Part shown: one piece after another, positions 13,430 to 25,700 of the stretch | Numbering within the stretch: the stretch's first letter is position 1 | How the letters are laid out: the number at the start of each line of letters is the position of its first letter | Program-made: the position numbers and the translations under genes | DNA from: Paralichthys olivaceus | Lineage: Eukaryota; Chordata; Actinopteri; Pleuronectiformes; Paralichthyidae | Direction of reading: 5' to 3' | Length of the DNA: 64,000 bases | Assembly: GCF_024713975.1 (NCBI RefSeq) | Contig: NC_091093.1 | Span: 26,974,501-27,038,500, forward strand | Notes under the pieces: generated by a model | Told to the model about the DNA's origin: nothing | Databases searched by the model: none | What the model saw: only the letters and a program-made list of their open reading frames with translations

Positions 13430-15275
13430 GACCAGAGGACACAGGGCGGGGGGGTGGATGGGTGGGGAGGGTCTCGGGCAGGTTAAGCTAGTTTTTTTCT
13501 ATAAATATGTCGAGTTTAAAAAAAACAAACAAAAAACTTCTAAGTGTTTCTTTGCAAACTTTTGTTCGTCTCGACACTGTTGTTGGGACGGAGAAGATTT
13601 GGAGGTGTGTGTGTGTGTGTGTGGGGGCGGGGTTAAAGGAGAATATCGGTGTTTTTTATTTTTTAAAAGTTTGTGCCAACGATTCTGGTTTCCCTCAGAT
13701 TTCTTTTTTTCTTTCTCAGGAAGAGCGAGAATGTTTTTCAGTGTTTAACAGGAAAAACTATTTTCACAAACAAGAGCGTGAAACTTCCACAAAACAAGAT
13801 AATCCGCGCGTTGAACGTTTTCACGTCCGCGCGATGTCTGCTTCCTGCCAATCGTCCGACAGCCATAGGAAGAAATGGAAACCTCATCCTGAAAATAATC
13901 CTTCAAACATTTTGTTGCTTTAGAGCCGAAACTTTTATTTCTTGATCGTGTTTTTGACACTTTTTCAACTTGTGTTTATTTCTTCAGATCACGAAACAAT
14001 AAATGTTGGACAGAAAGAAAAAAACAGTTTCATTGTCCCAAATAAAAACTTTTGTGATTGCAGGAAAACAAAAAACACCTTTGTCCTCTCTGGCTTTCCA
14101 TATCTTATCGAGTCACTTTTGCATGTCTTCTCTTGGGTGTCTTTTGGTTTGATTACAGTTGATTTGGTTTAAAGTTTCTATTTAAAAACACAAAAAAAAA
14201 CAACAAAAAATACTTGTTGAAGTCTCAGTAGTTGCAGCATGCGTTTCAACGTCAATTTGGAGGGAATGTAAAGTGTGAATGACGCCGGTATTCTCCTTTT
14301 CCGAGGGATTTTGTGGTTAAACAATCTTGCTCTTGATAAATATTGGTCAGATCTGTAAAATAAATGATGCTTTGTGAATTTGTACAATTTCTTTTTGTTT
14401 GGTTTGCATTGGCCGGACAATGGATGCCGTTGTTTTATGTTGTATCATCAGATATTTTGCGATTGGGTTGTCTTTATTGTTTTTTTTCCGTCAGTTCCTC
14501 TTTTCTTATTGGCTGACAGGGACGCTGCCTTAAACTAGCTTTAATGTTCTCAGCTAGAGCCCCACTCTCTGCAAGCTCAGAGAAAAGTCTTTATTTATTC
14601 CCCATCATCCCCGCAGAACAACACCTGACGAACGCAGGGACAGGAAGCTTTCGACCTACAGCCTGAAAAATTAACTTTGTAACGTCCCATCATGGATTTC
14701 TGATCTAATTTGGAAAATGTATGTATAAAATATATATATATTATATATTCATGTTGTAAAACATCTGTACTAAAAGTTGTGTTTGACGAAAAAAGAAAAT
14801 CTGGTGCATTTTTTTCCGTATGCACCCGTATGATTGACATGTTTCCCATCGGACGCTCTTCTCGTTTCTTTAATGTTTTTTGTATCGACTCTCCCTGTAG
14901 GGTAGACGCTCATTTTGGATGAGAGAGGAAAATTTGCCAGAGTCACAATCCAACAGGTGCCGGTTGTTCCCGACAACACGCCTGCCTAAACAATAAGTTG
15001 TCCTTTAAAGTGTAAATCTGATAGTATTTGTGTTTTATTGCTTTTTCTTTTTTCTAATTTTGCACTGTGTGTAAACGCAATCTTGCTAGCACAAAAAAAA
15101 ATGTTGCCAATAGTTGTCTCAACTTTGCCGCTGTAAATGCTCTTTTCGTGCTCTGTTCCTCTCTCGCTCTTTCTTCTGATTGTATCCCTCTTCATGGAAA
15201 TGTTAGTTCTCTCTTTCAGTTCATTGTGATATATTTAGCTGCCTTTATATGCAAATAAAATTGCAAGATTTTTAC
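13430..15275 (+). other. mpped2: 3' UTR of mpped2
   Basis: This is AT- and T-rich sequence after the TGA, with short homopolymers and no sustained reading frame. AATAAA signals occur at 13998, 14041, 14359 and 15254. The last is followed by a T/GT-rich stretch and is the best distal site. The extent is inferred from these signals, and shorter isoforms are possible. Confidence 0.6.
15254..15259 (+). terminator. Distal polyadenylation signal AATAAA of mpped2
   Basis: A canonical AATAAA followed within about 30 bases by a T-rich segment (ctcttgtcttgattttt). It closes a 1.8 kb AT-rich UTR. Confidence 0.6.
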
Positions 15276-16994
15276 TTATAACACTCTTGTCTTGATTTTT
15301 AATCTGAAGAATGTGTCCAGCCTTCAAATTTCATACCGTCAATAACAGAATATTGAATTACTCACTGGACTTCAGGTAACCTCTAAGTTTCCATTTTACT
15401 CGTTTTAAAAATGGTTGAAAGCTAAAATGATGGATTAGATGTGAAAGTGTAAAATGAAACCAAGAGCAAATGATGTGGGTCTGAAACTTTCCAGAGATCT
15501 GGTTTGAGCAGGAGCCACAACACAAGCTGAATGTTTCCAAACTGGAAACATGGAGTTGAACGTGTCTTCTTCTACGTCCTCAGATCAATTAGTGGTCGGC
15601 AACTAGGTCGGTTTGATTTTTGCTTATTTTATGTCGCCATCTGTGACTGAGACAGATATTCACAGGTTCTGATCTCGGTCATGACCACAACATTAATAGA
15701 ATCACTTCCTGTTCTGCAATTTGTCTTCAAAGTAAAAGCGAAATGTTTGTTTTTTGTGATCGTGTCGATGCTTAACAAAACTGAAAAAATAGCATATGTT
15801 CAGTAAATCATTCAAACTTGTATATAAACCACACTCATGAATAGTAACAAAGCAAATTCAGTGTAAAATCTTCAGTGCAGATAAACCAGGTAGGATGAAC
15901 ACAAAGATTTCTAACTTCACTCTGCACCATGTTTATAAAAAGCTCTGCACACTAACAATAAAAAAGTGACAGAATATTGTAGAAGTGTTTGCGGACAAGA
16001 GAACACAACATTACAATCACATGTTTACAACTCGTGTTTCAAATTACATTCAAAAGATCATTGAAAAAAACCTGACAGGTATTCATTACGTTCATCGAGC
16101 CACAAACAGAAGCTCAGTGAGATCAACAGTTGACTTGGCTCAGCGGGAGAGAATAAGATATGTCTCGTGTTTCTCCCACACTTGTTCCCTGAATATTCAC
16201 AGACCTGCGTCCGTTCTCATCGGTTTCATCAGGTTTCATTCCTTTTCACCACTTGCCAGCGCCCATCCCTCGCAGGCCAAAAATAAAATGGGCTGGAGTT
16301 TGTCTTTTCCCACCAACCCCCTTCTCTCAACGCCACGACATCAAAGCAGCCCAACCAATTAACCATTCCCTGAAACGAGCGAGGCACCAGATCCCCCTGC
16401 ACATTACCATAATCCAGTCTAATCATATTAACATAGGCCACAGATGAGCAGGAGGAGACACGGCTGCTCTGGCTCCGCTCGGTTCCAACAGACTCTCAGT
16501 GTGGGTGTGAACCGACACGTTAATGCTGCTCTGTGTGTGAAGGCACATGTTGTTCCTCAGACCTTTAATCTAACAGAGTCCCTTAAAATAACCTTATATA
16601 AATAAATGTTAAACCTTACGAGCTGAACGCTTCATCAATTAGTCGATCGACAGCGAAATCATCGTTTAAAACAATAATAAACATAAAACAAATAATTTGA
16701 GAGGTCATGAGGCACAGAAAAGATGATTTCCATTAATCCAAAGTATAGAAGTAGAACAAATAACTCCACAAACGCCAAACTGCCTCCTTTTCAAACGACA
16801 CTTCATTAAGATTTTTTTAGGATCTGCACCAAACTTCACTCGTAAATATCACTTGATTTTTCATCAAGATCTTTTAGTTATTATCTGAGAAATAAACAAT
16901 AAAAAACTCAGATCTCGTAATGTTAAAGAAATAAAAATACAGATCTCCATCCTCTGCAAAATTTCACAATGGTTTACACAGTGACGTGATGATG

Positions 16995-17125
16995 ATGTTT
17001 CCATGGAGACAAGAAGTTCCTCACTGTTAATCATTCGTTTTTAAGGTGGAGACATGTTTTAAGGTTCTTGAGGTTAAGTTAAGTAAAGTGGGAGTTTAAG
17101 GTCAGAATAAGTCTCCAGGGTGCGT
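16995..17125 (+). repeat. Dispersed repeat copy related to 51121-51275
   Basis: A collinear but degenerate match to the block in the csrp3 3' flank: both have ATGGAGACAA, TAATCATT, then AAGGTGxAGACxTGTTTTAAGGTT, then a GTTTAAGG/GGTCAG stretch and GAATAAGTC/GAGTAAGTC. It resembles an abundant teleost repeat with a 'tccccataac' core often found beside GT microsatellites. The family name is not asserted. Confidence 0.5.
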
Positions 17126-17126
17126 G

Positions 17127-17271
17127 TCAACAAATTATTAAACACAAGGACTCACTGACTCGTTAATTACTTTGTACATCAGCAGATTCATTGTAAACAT
17201 AAAGGTTTTCAAACCAGTTGTTCCAGAATTTATAGAAATATTCAATAACACAATTCAGTAATCAAAGGACG

Positions 17272-17333
<62 letters not shown>

Positions 17334-18331
17334 CTGGTGCCAGCTCTCTACATGCAGTGTTTATAAGGATTTAATTGCTCGCCAGGGGTATTATTATAAT
17401 CTGGAGCTCATTTGGCATGACCGGCATTACTATGAAATAATTCTCTGAATCACAGTCATACTTTCCATGCACTCATCTCTCCCATTAGTTAACATCTCTA
17501 GAATGAATATGTTTATGGTTTATATTTAGATTTAAAAAGGGCTTCTAAGAGCTTTAAAAAAAATCAATATTGACGCTGGATTCTCATGTTTTCTGTCAGA
17601 AATGTGAATAAACTGTGGGAAGTCATTAGCCCAGTTTTAATTTAGTCAGTTCCAAATGTAAAACTTGATTAAATTCAATAGAAAGTCCAACAGCTGATGA
17701 TGGAGCTTTTCTAATTATTTCTCTTTGTAATTATTTCTCCTGTTGGGTGGATTGGCGACGCCATGTCTCTTTACCTTCGGAGTCTTGACAGAATCCCTGA
17801 TTGAAGAGAGCTGACCCTCCAACCTCGCCAACAATGCACGATTATCACAAGTGGATCAGCCGAACGACGGGAGATGATTAGTCGCTCCACTCTTCCTTTA
17901 CATCGCAGCCGAGACAAAAGCTACATTTGCCCGATGGTATGCAATTTACCTCCTTCCTGATTCTCGCTCTTTTTCTTTCTGCCGTTTTGAAAGCACCTCC
18001 TTAATTACTTGTTGGGAAAATTACCGTAATAACAGTCGTTGGGTCCCATTGTCCCATTATTCACTAATCAAGAGCGTCGCTCGATGAACGATCACGACGC
18101 AAGACGACAGGATTCATCAGCAGAGCTTCTCCTCCGAAGGTTAAATCTCTACATCAACAAATTATTAAACACAAGGACTCACTGACTCGTTAATTACTTT
18201 GTACATCAGCAGATTAATTGTAAACATAAAGGTTTTCAAACCAGTTGCTCCAGAATTTACAGAAATATTAAATAACACAATTCGGTAATCAAAGGATGCT
18301 GTGTGTGTGTGTGTGTGTGTGTGCGTGTGTG
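17127..18331 (+). repeat. Direct duplication of a ~150 bp block, each copy ending in a GT tract
   Basis: The block starting TCAACAAATTATTAAAC at 17127 recurs at 18154, with 1027 bp between the starts. Each copy runs to a GT microsatellite (17273-17329 and 18300-18331). I count about six substitutions over roughly 148 bases, so the copies are about 96 percent identical. The intervening kilobase is single copy. Confidence 0.85.
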
Positions 18332-19589
18332 TTTGAATATTGGTCTCTAAATTACTTTTTATTTGTACGAACTAACAAACAAAAGAACTTGCTTTTAATT
18401 GCTTGAAGCTTTCTAAGCAATAGAACAGAATACAGTTACTTTATTGTAGTTGCAGAGCAAAACTAAATTAAAGTTATACAAAGAAATCAACAAGTATAAA
18501 TAAGTAACATTCAAAAATAAATAGAAATGAAATGTTTGGCTGTAACTTACAAAATCAGTGAAACAGCAGTAAAGATGTTTTGGTTTGAGAATATTCAGTA
18601 ACCTAACGCTCATCCGTCTTTCTGTGACGTACGTGAAGGAACGACTCTCCTCTTCAGCTCACTCAGACTTAAAAACACTTTGAAACCAAAACTATCCAAC
18701 ATTAAATCATAAACGTGGAGAACCTGAAAACAGACAGCCTTTAACTGAATCCACCATTCACCCCTCACGCTGAATCCAGTGAAACTTGATGTATTGGCAT
18801 TGAAATGTATTTTGTGTTTGTCTCATCGTGCAGAAAAATCCGCGGCAGCTTCAGAGTTTGTGTCAGTTTTGTCACAATCAGGAGATTCTCAACCATAAAA
18901 AAAGAAAACCCGGAGCAGCAGGTCGATACGACTGGAGAAGTAAACAGCGGCAGAGCAGAGGTCAATACTTCATTAATGTCTGATTAATGTCTTCAAGCTG
19001 ATTAATTCAATTGAGCCCTTTATTACACTGTGTGTATTCATAGAAGTGGAGGGGACCCTCAGCAGGAGACGGTGTCTGCCATATGGGGGAGCATTATGTC
19101 TGTCGGCTGGGAGGCTGCCGCCAGAAAACCCTCCGCGGCACGGGGAGGGTCAGGGGTCACGCTGGGAGGTTCTGGAGGTTTGGCAAAAGACCTGGTCTTT
19201 AAAAAAAAAGTATTTTTCCATGAACTGGGTCCACAGCCAAGCCCTGGCAGCTCACCCTGAATTAACCATGGAGCCCGAGGTGCACGCTCTGTATGACCAA
19301 CTTCTGGTCATGGCTCCGCTCGCAATGTGTTCTGGGAAAATACTGTAGAGATATAAGATAAACATTTTGAAGAAATTCAAATTCAAGATTCCTTCCTCAG
19401 AAAAGTCACTAAACAAACTGTGAAACTTCCCCGATATTTATTTTGTTGGGTTTTTTTCCACTAAAATTACTTTGTATAAAAAAAACTGTATTTTAGCATC
19501 AATATTTTTTAAGAGGCTTCAGCTCCACATCAGATTTACTTGAAGTGACGGATTCTGCCTTTTACTGCGATGACCATTGTTTGACGTTT

Positions 19590-19990
19590 GTTACCTTTAG
19601 CTCATATTTCCACACTTTTGTTTGTTTGTTCGTTGGTTTGTGAGGAAAATTGCGCAAAACCTAGCAAGACAGATTTCTAGGAAACTTTCTTTAACATTTT
19701 CATTTATTTCTCAGGGACTAAAAGAAGGTTAGATACTTTTTTTCTAACTTTACTTAGTTTTTATCACACTGATGTTTCTTCAAACGTTCACATTTCTGAT
19801 AAGTTTGGTTTTAAGTTAAGTTTTTAATTTGTTATCTGATGATAAGGAAAGAGGACCTTATGATTGACAGCTGAAACTGACTCCTGATTGGTCGAACACA
19901 TGTGTCGACGGGGCAAAATGAGACCAGTTCAAGATGGCTGCCCCCATATCCTGTATATTTTGGCTTCATTTCTGAATAGTGGGAGGACCT
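19590..19990 (+). repeat. Old dispersed repeat remnants
   Basis: The segment 19760-19840 (CACTGATGTTT, TTCAA, GTTCA, then ATAAGTTTgGTTT) matches 32105-32185 in order and spacing. Neighbouring sequence (TTTGTTTGTTTG, GGAAACTTTCTTTAACATTTTC, TTCAAGATGGCTGCC) resembles common teleost interspersed repeats from memory. No coding capacity is visible. Confidence 0.4.
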
Positions 19991-20707
19991 GAGGACAGGG
20001 GGGACGAAAAAGTTTTATTATAAAGATATCTTTTTACCCTTTGGTGGGTCCAGTCCTCGTATGTTGGGAACGACTGGACCTGATACTTCAAGTACATTTG
20101 GCAGCTAATACACATGTCCGTTAACCTAAAAGATAAAATGCAAGACTTTTGGAACTAGTACCAAAGTGTAGAAAATATTCCAGTAAAGTAAAATCTCACA
20201 GGCTACTTTTAATCAAGAACCTTTGTACATATTCTGGGAACCACTAAAAGTAAAAAAACAAGAGTCAAAAAGCTAAATGAACCTTTCAAAAGGAAATTTT
20301 GTGTTATTGATTTAAAAGGACAAGGTCAAGTAAAACCATTTCAGGACTTCTCTCTATTTATGAATTCCACGACTGTGTGAAAGAAAAAAACTATTCAACA
20401 AAGGATTTCGGAGACATTTTTAAGCTCAGCAAAGATCTTGAAGCTGTCCGCAAATATGCTTTCATGAGATGTGGAGAAGGACGGCGGCGGCTTAATCACA
20501 CACACGTAAACACAACACACATTTACAAAAATTCTTCACATCGCAAATCTTTTATTCACAGAAAAACAGCAGCAATGAAATCAGAAATCAAAGAGATTCA
20601 ACTGCGTGAGAGAATCCGATTTTTTAATCCTGTGGAATTTTTCCTTCTGTCCTGTAAAACACTCGGCGCCAGTGTTTCTTCCTCTATCCCGATGACGCAA
20701 ACCCCTG

Positions 20708-20708
<1 letters not shown>

Positions 20709-20757
<49 letters not shown>
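20709..20757. repeat. (AC)n microsatellite
   Basis: A pure CA tract of about 49 bases in the gene desert. Confidence 0.97.
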
Positions 20758-20758
<1 letters not shown>

Positions 20759-22677
20759 CCTCGACCAGACGCACTACAGCTGTTATAGTTGGCACACAGT
20801 GTCAACTGTGTTTGCCCTGCGAGTTAACAGCAGCCACTCGACACGAGGTGTCCCCTCGCCCTCGACTGCGTCGCCTTCACGTGACCAAATATCTGTTTCT
20901 GTCTCTCGGCGTCTTAATTGAATCCGATAACCTCGGTGTCACAGTTGTTTATCTGGGCCTCGCTCGGCTCTCCAGAATGTGAAAGTGTTTGATGTCTCCA
21001 TTAGGCGAATCAAGGAGTCGTTCGTCGAGCTGCTCTTTGATCTACAGCTGCACATGACGCACACGCACGAACCCGAGGGCCTGAGGGACGCACACGTTTC
21101 ATGAATATCTTCGCTTTAATAGCTGGACGTGTAAGTCAAGGTGTTGTTTGTAGAAATGGACAGACAGTGCACTACGTAGTTTCAAGTGTTCTTCGATACA
21201 GCTGATGTTCATTTTGCAGATTGAGATCCATCCTAATAGATCACCAAGCACCGTGTGCTTTGAGACGTGGATACAAACAAATGTTTCTGAAAACAAGTTC
21301 AGAATCAGAAAATCTCTCGACTCATTTCTGAACCAGATATCTGGATCTTTCTTTTTGGATGCTGCAGACAAACGAGTCCATCATGATCTTTCTCATCCAG
21401 CAGCAGTCTGGTCAGCTCTGTTGGCCATTTTTAAATAAGTAGAAAAAGTGTTTTTGGTTATGAGGAGCCTCTCAGGTGCTGATCGCAGTTTTCCTCTCCT
21501 CCCTCCTCTGTGTTTCAGCGCCGCGGCCTCCAGTCCAGGGTCGAATCATTTAATTAGCCAGGATTCAGGTTTTTTTTGTGACATGCATGTAGGTGCACGG
21601 CCTTCTTTAATTGAACGGCCTTCCGTGTAATTACTGTTTTTGTCTCCGCGAGGGAGATAGCATGAACAGCTCCCCCCCCCCCTCCTGTGAATCTCAGCAG
21701 AGATGAGGAAACGCTCAGAAACACCTGAAGGTGGTTTTATATTATTAATATTTGAGGCAAAAGGATCTGCTTCCTGTCAGTGTGATGTGCACAACCCTCC
21801 TGAACCTATGTGAGAAGGTCGAGCTGCTTTTGTTCCCTCACAAACTAAATCTCTTGTATTTATAGCTCGGCCGACGCTGTCAAAAATAGAGGAGGAGAGA
21901 TTTAGGAGAGGTGTGCATGTAAATACATGCAGACGACATTCAACACATATTTATAGAGCCGCCGGGTCATCGGGGGGGGGGGGGGGACGGTGTTATGACT
22001 GTGATTTGATCGGAGGTTGTTTGCTTTTTACGGCTCATTCACAACGTTCACCTCCGAGGTTCACGAGCAGCAGGAGCTCAAAGGGTTGAGGCAGCGTTCA
22101 TCTTTGTTCTTGTTGCTATGCAACTCACTAAGTAGCCTTCACGAGCTAACCTGGAGAAACAAAGGAGATCAGGATGTTGAATATAAAAATGGAAGAGAGG
22201 AAGTTAACTTATTGTTTTTTGTTTTTTTTTATTCCTCTGAGTTTCCTCTGACCCCAAACAACCAGAGGTGATGTGTTTTCTGCATCTAAAAATAGATTCA
22301 TGCCACAGACGCACAGATGTTTTAATGTTAGCAGTCTGAACTCTGAAAGTTTCTTAATTCCGAATCCTTTGTCATTTTACACCAATTAAACACAAAATAT
22401 CTGATATTGTCTCTTTTTTTATTTTGTCTCTTGTCTTTCACAGTTTCAACAGTTGCCTGATGAAACCACAATTGAATTAATTAAAACAAACTCCTCATAA
22501 GCTGCCGGAGGATCTCCTGATATTCTTCGGAGCAGCTGTTTGTGGGAACACAAATGTCTGAGTCAGTTGCTCCTGAGTTTCTCTGGAGTTTCTCCTGTCA
22601 GCTCCAAGTAAAACCTCTGCAGAATGTCCAAAAGAGCCGATGTTAGAAAACACTGGAACTGGAATATTCACAGCGAT

Positions 22678-22678
<1 letters not shown>

Positions 22679-22734
<56 letters not shown>
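22679..22734. repeat. (GT)n microsatellite
   Basis: A pure GT tract of about 55 bases in the gene desert. Confidence 0.97.
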
Positions 22735-22736
<2 letters not shown>

Positions 22737-25700
22737 ATGATGTTTCTAACATGCAAAGCCTTCTAACAGCTGCATCAGTCCCGTAAACAAGCCTGATTTT
22801 GTTTCATCAAGATCCATGAAATATTCTCTGAGAAAATAAACAAGTGTTGAATACATCCAGACTCACAAACTTTAATGACTTCTCTCCTGACCCACATCCT
22901 TCCACTAAATTTCCTGGAGCTCGGGTGTAGTTTTTGCCTAATTATGTTAATCAACATATAAACAAACCTCATATTGATGTGATCACACAATAATTTGTCT
23001 GTTTTAAAATAGGGTGTTTTTGTTTTTGTAAACTAATTTCAACGTTTCCTCCCCTGACCAGTTCCAGACCAGGAGGTATCGATTCCTCGCATCAACGTCA
23101 TGGTGACAAATACCCTTCAAGTATGAGACATCGGGCTGAATTCATCTTCATGTTTCAGTTAAACCTCTCAGGACAGTCCAGGGAGTCATCATCAGCTGAG
23201 GCCGACAGCGACATCGAGCCTGTGACGAATGAACGTGAGACATCGGGGGCGGAGATGAAAACCTCGGACAGACAGAGGAGTCAGGCGGCTACTTTCACTG
23301 CGGTCGGTTGCAGCTCAATCTCCGGTGGCAGAGACGAAAGACACGTCCTCAAAGATCCCTCCATCACACGGACGCTTCACTGAACTCCGCATGCTCGTCT
23401 TTTCTTTTATACTTTATTACATTTTGCATTAATGTCTTTGAAAACCTGCCAACCTGACGTTACTACGTGTGTAGCTGAAAAATCAGTTCTTACACAAGAA
23501 TGTTGGTTTTGAGCAACTTTGACAAACTTTGACAAAAAAAAGAAGAAACTCACAAGTTTATAATTCCAGTAACACGGCTTCAGCTCAGTGATCTCACACA
23601 ACATTTTTTGGCAGATGAAGTGAAGCCATTAGTGGACCTGACAAAAGGACAACGTAGAATTAAAACACACCAGTTTGTTGTCCTGCAGCCTCGTCCAAAG
23701 CGTTTACAGCTATTTCAAATGGCCACACTTGTAGGCGGTGTGAATATCATACAGAGATGCGAGACACTTTTATATAGTTTAACTTTGAAGACATTCGTGG
23801 CGTCGCACTTTTTTAATTTGACAACGTTTCGCACACGAAGGTGCAGACCAGTGTGAGCGTCAGTGCGAGGCCAGAACACACTTTACAACGTGAGGGATGC
23901 ACTCGGTTTCGTGCACGTGAAAAGTTGCAGGAGCGAAGCTGAGAGGTTCGAAACCCAGGAGGTGGGTTTGTAGTAGTTTGAATGTGAGATTGTCCGTTTG
24001 CTGGTTGTTTTAGACGCTGTCGGATGATCTAAGAGGCAGTTTGTGTAGAAAATACTGAAAACTTAGAGTCTGGTGATACTGGAGGAAGACGTAGTTCATA
24101 CAAAATGTCGTCCAAACATTAGTGTGATTGTTTCCATCTTGACCTCAGACGGATGTTTCTTGTTGCATCTGTATCCACACTAATACATTTGGATTTATAG
24201 TTCATCATGTTTGCTCTGTTTGACCACGTGTCCACACAACTCTGTGTTTTCAAGCCTCTAAACCTAAAGTTCAAAACTTCCGCTTTGAGTCTGGACGGAC
24301 AGAAACGATGGATGATTGAAAACGAGGACTCTGTCTGTGGACCAAAAAGAGAAATCTTACTTTTCATCATTGTTTCTTCTTGTTGCTCTCTCAGTTTTTT
24401 CTCCAATGAACCAGCTGTTGACGGTGTATGTGACTGTTAAGTGTTCTCACACGTGTTAGTGCTGAAACACGTGTGTGGGTGATCGTTTTAGTTTTAAAAT
24501 TATGTTTTAAAAGCAAAACACATTCGATGAATCGCTTCATCCGGAATCAGCAAAATACTCTCAAGGCTCATTTATTCTGTCTTACGTATGAAAACAGATA
24601 TTTGGATTTCAAACTGTGTAACCGTCACTGTGCACATTCCTCCATGTGACCTTTTCTTGATCAACACCCACTTAGCTCAGCACAAAGACTGGAAACGGGA
24701 TGGAGGCTCAGTCTGACTCTGTCCACTGGCAGTAAATCTGCTGCTGCAGCATCAGTTCTGTCACGTAACTCTCCATTAGGAATAAACTGACATTTTCCAG
24801 CGAGTCACATGTTTCCTTCAATCATCCACTTGTGCTTTGCTGTTGACTTTTATGCATGTCACCGTAAAACAAAAAAAAATCAATCTGCACCTCTGATGGC
24901 ACAGATGCAAATATGAGTGTGTCGGTCTTAACATGTGATGGGAATATAATAACAAAAACAAGAGCCATGAGGGATATTTGTGCAAGTGAGGAGTAATAAC
25001 CACCTACCCTTAAATCCATTCCAGGCTTTATATGTCATTAGGAATGAGGCTCAAATACCCAAGGCCACTCCGACCGCTCTGTGATTGGTTGATAGTCTTT
25101 GTTACCCGCAGCGGTCCTTTCCAAGGCCACGGAGGTCAGGCTTGAAAGCTCTCGTTGGAAACAACAAAAAAAAACTGGAATGATGAAAGAAGGACAACAG
25201 GGAGAAGGCACAGATTGATGGTCTCCACTATGCAGACAGAGGAGAGGGATTGTGTCCTCGGGGAGAAAGAGACAAATGTTGAAAGAGTTGTTTGTTGCAG
25301 CGATTGAAAGGAGTGCCGAGTTGACAGAACATTTGGTGCACGAGGTTTGCTTGCTGCCGCCTCTGCCGCCTGCAACTGGTTAATGGCTTTAATGTCCGCT
25401 TCCTCTGTGTATTGATTTAAATTATGTGCAAACACAGGAATATGCACGGACGCTGGCAAACACAGACACACACAGATATACACGGGCGCTCCTCTCCCCG
25501 AGTTTGACATGTGTTTTTATTAAAGTAAGCAGCTGCTCGATAGCGCTAAGGAGTAATGGGGATTGACTCTGGCATAATTATACAAACCCCTGCATGAATT
25601 CGGTCCTAATGGAAGCGGAACACTTAACCCAGACTAAATGCAGACGAGCAGATCAATGCTGAGGGGCTTTTTTTTCCTCACTTGAGCAGCAGCCAGCTGT

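Noticed and set aside
20377-20982. 201-codon plus-strand frame
   Set aside because: It runs through a CA microsatellite and random flanks. No recognisable domain or splice context.
23041-23383. Open frame with a Ser/Glu-rich segment and an acceptor-like TTTCAG near 23158
   Set aside because: No family match and no matching donor or neighbouring exon. Treated as chance.
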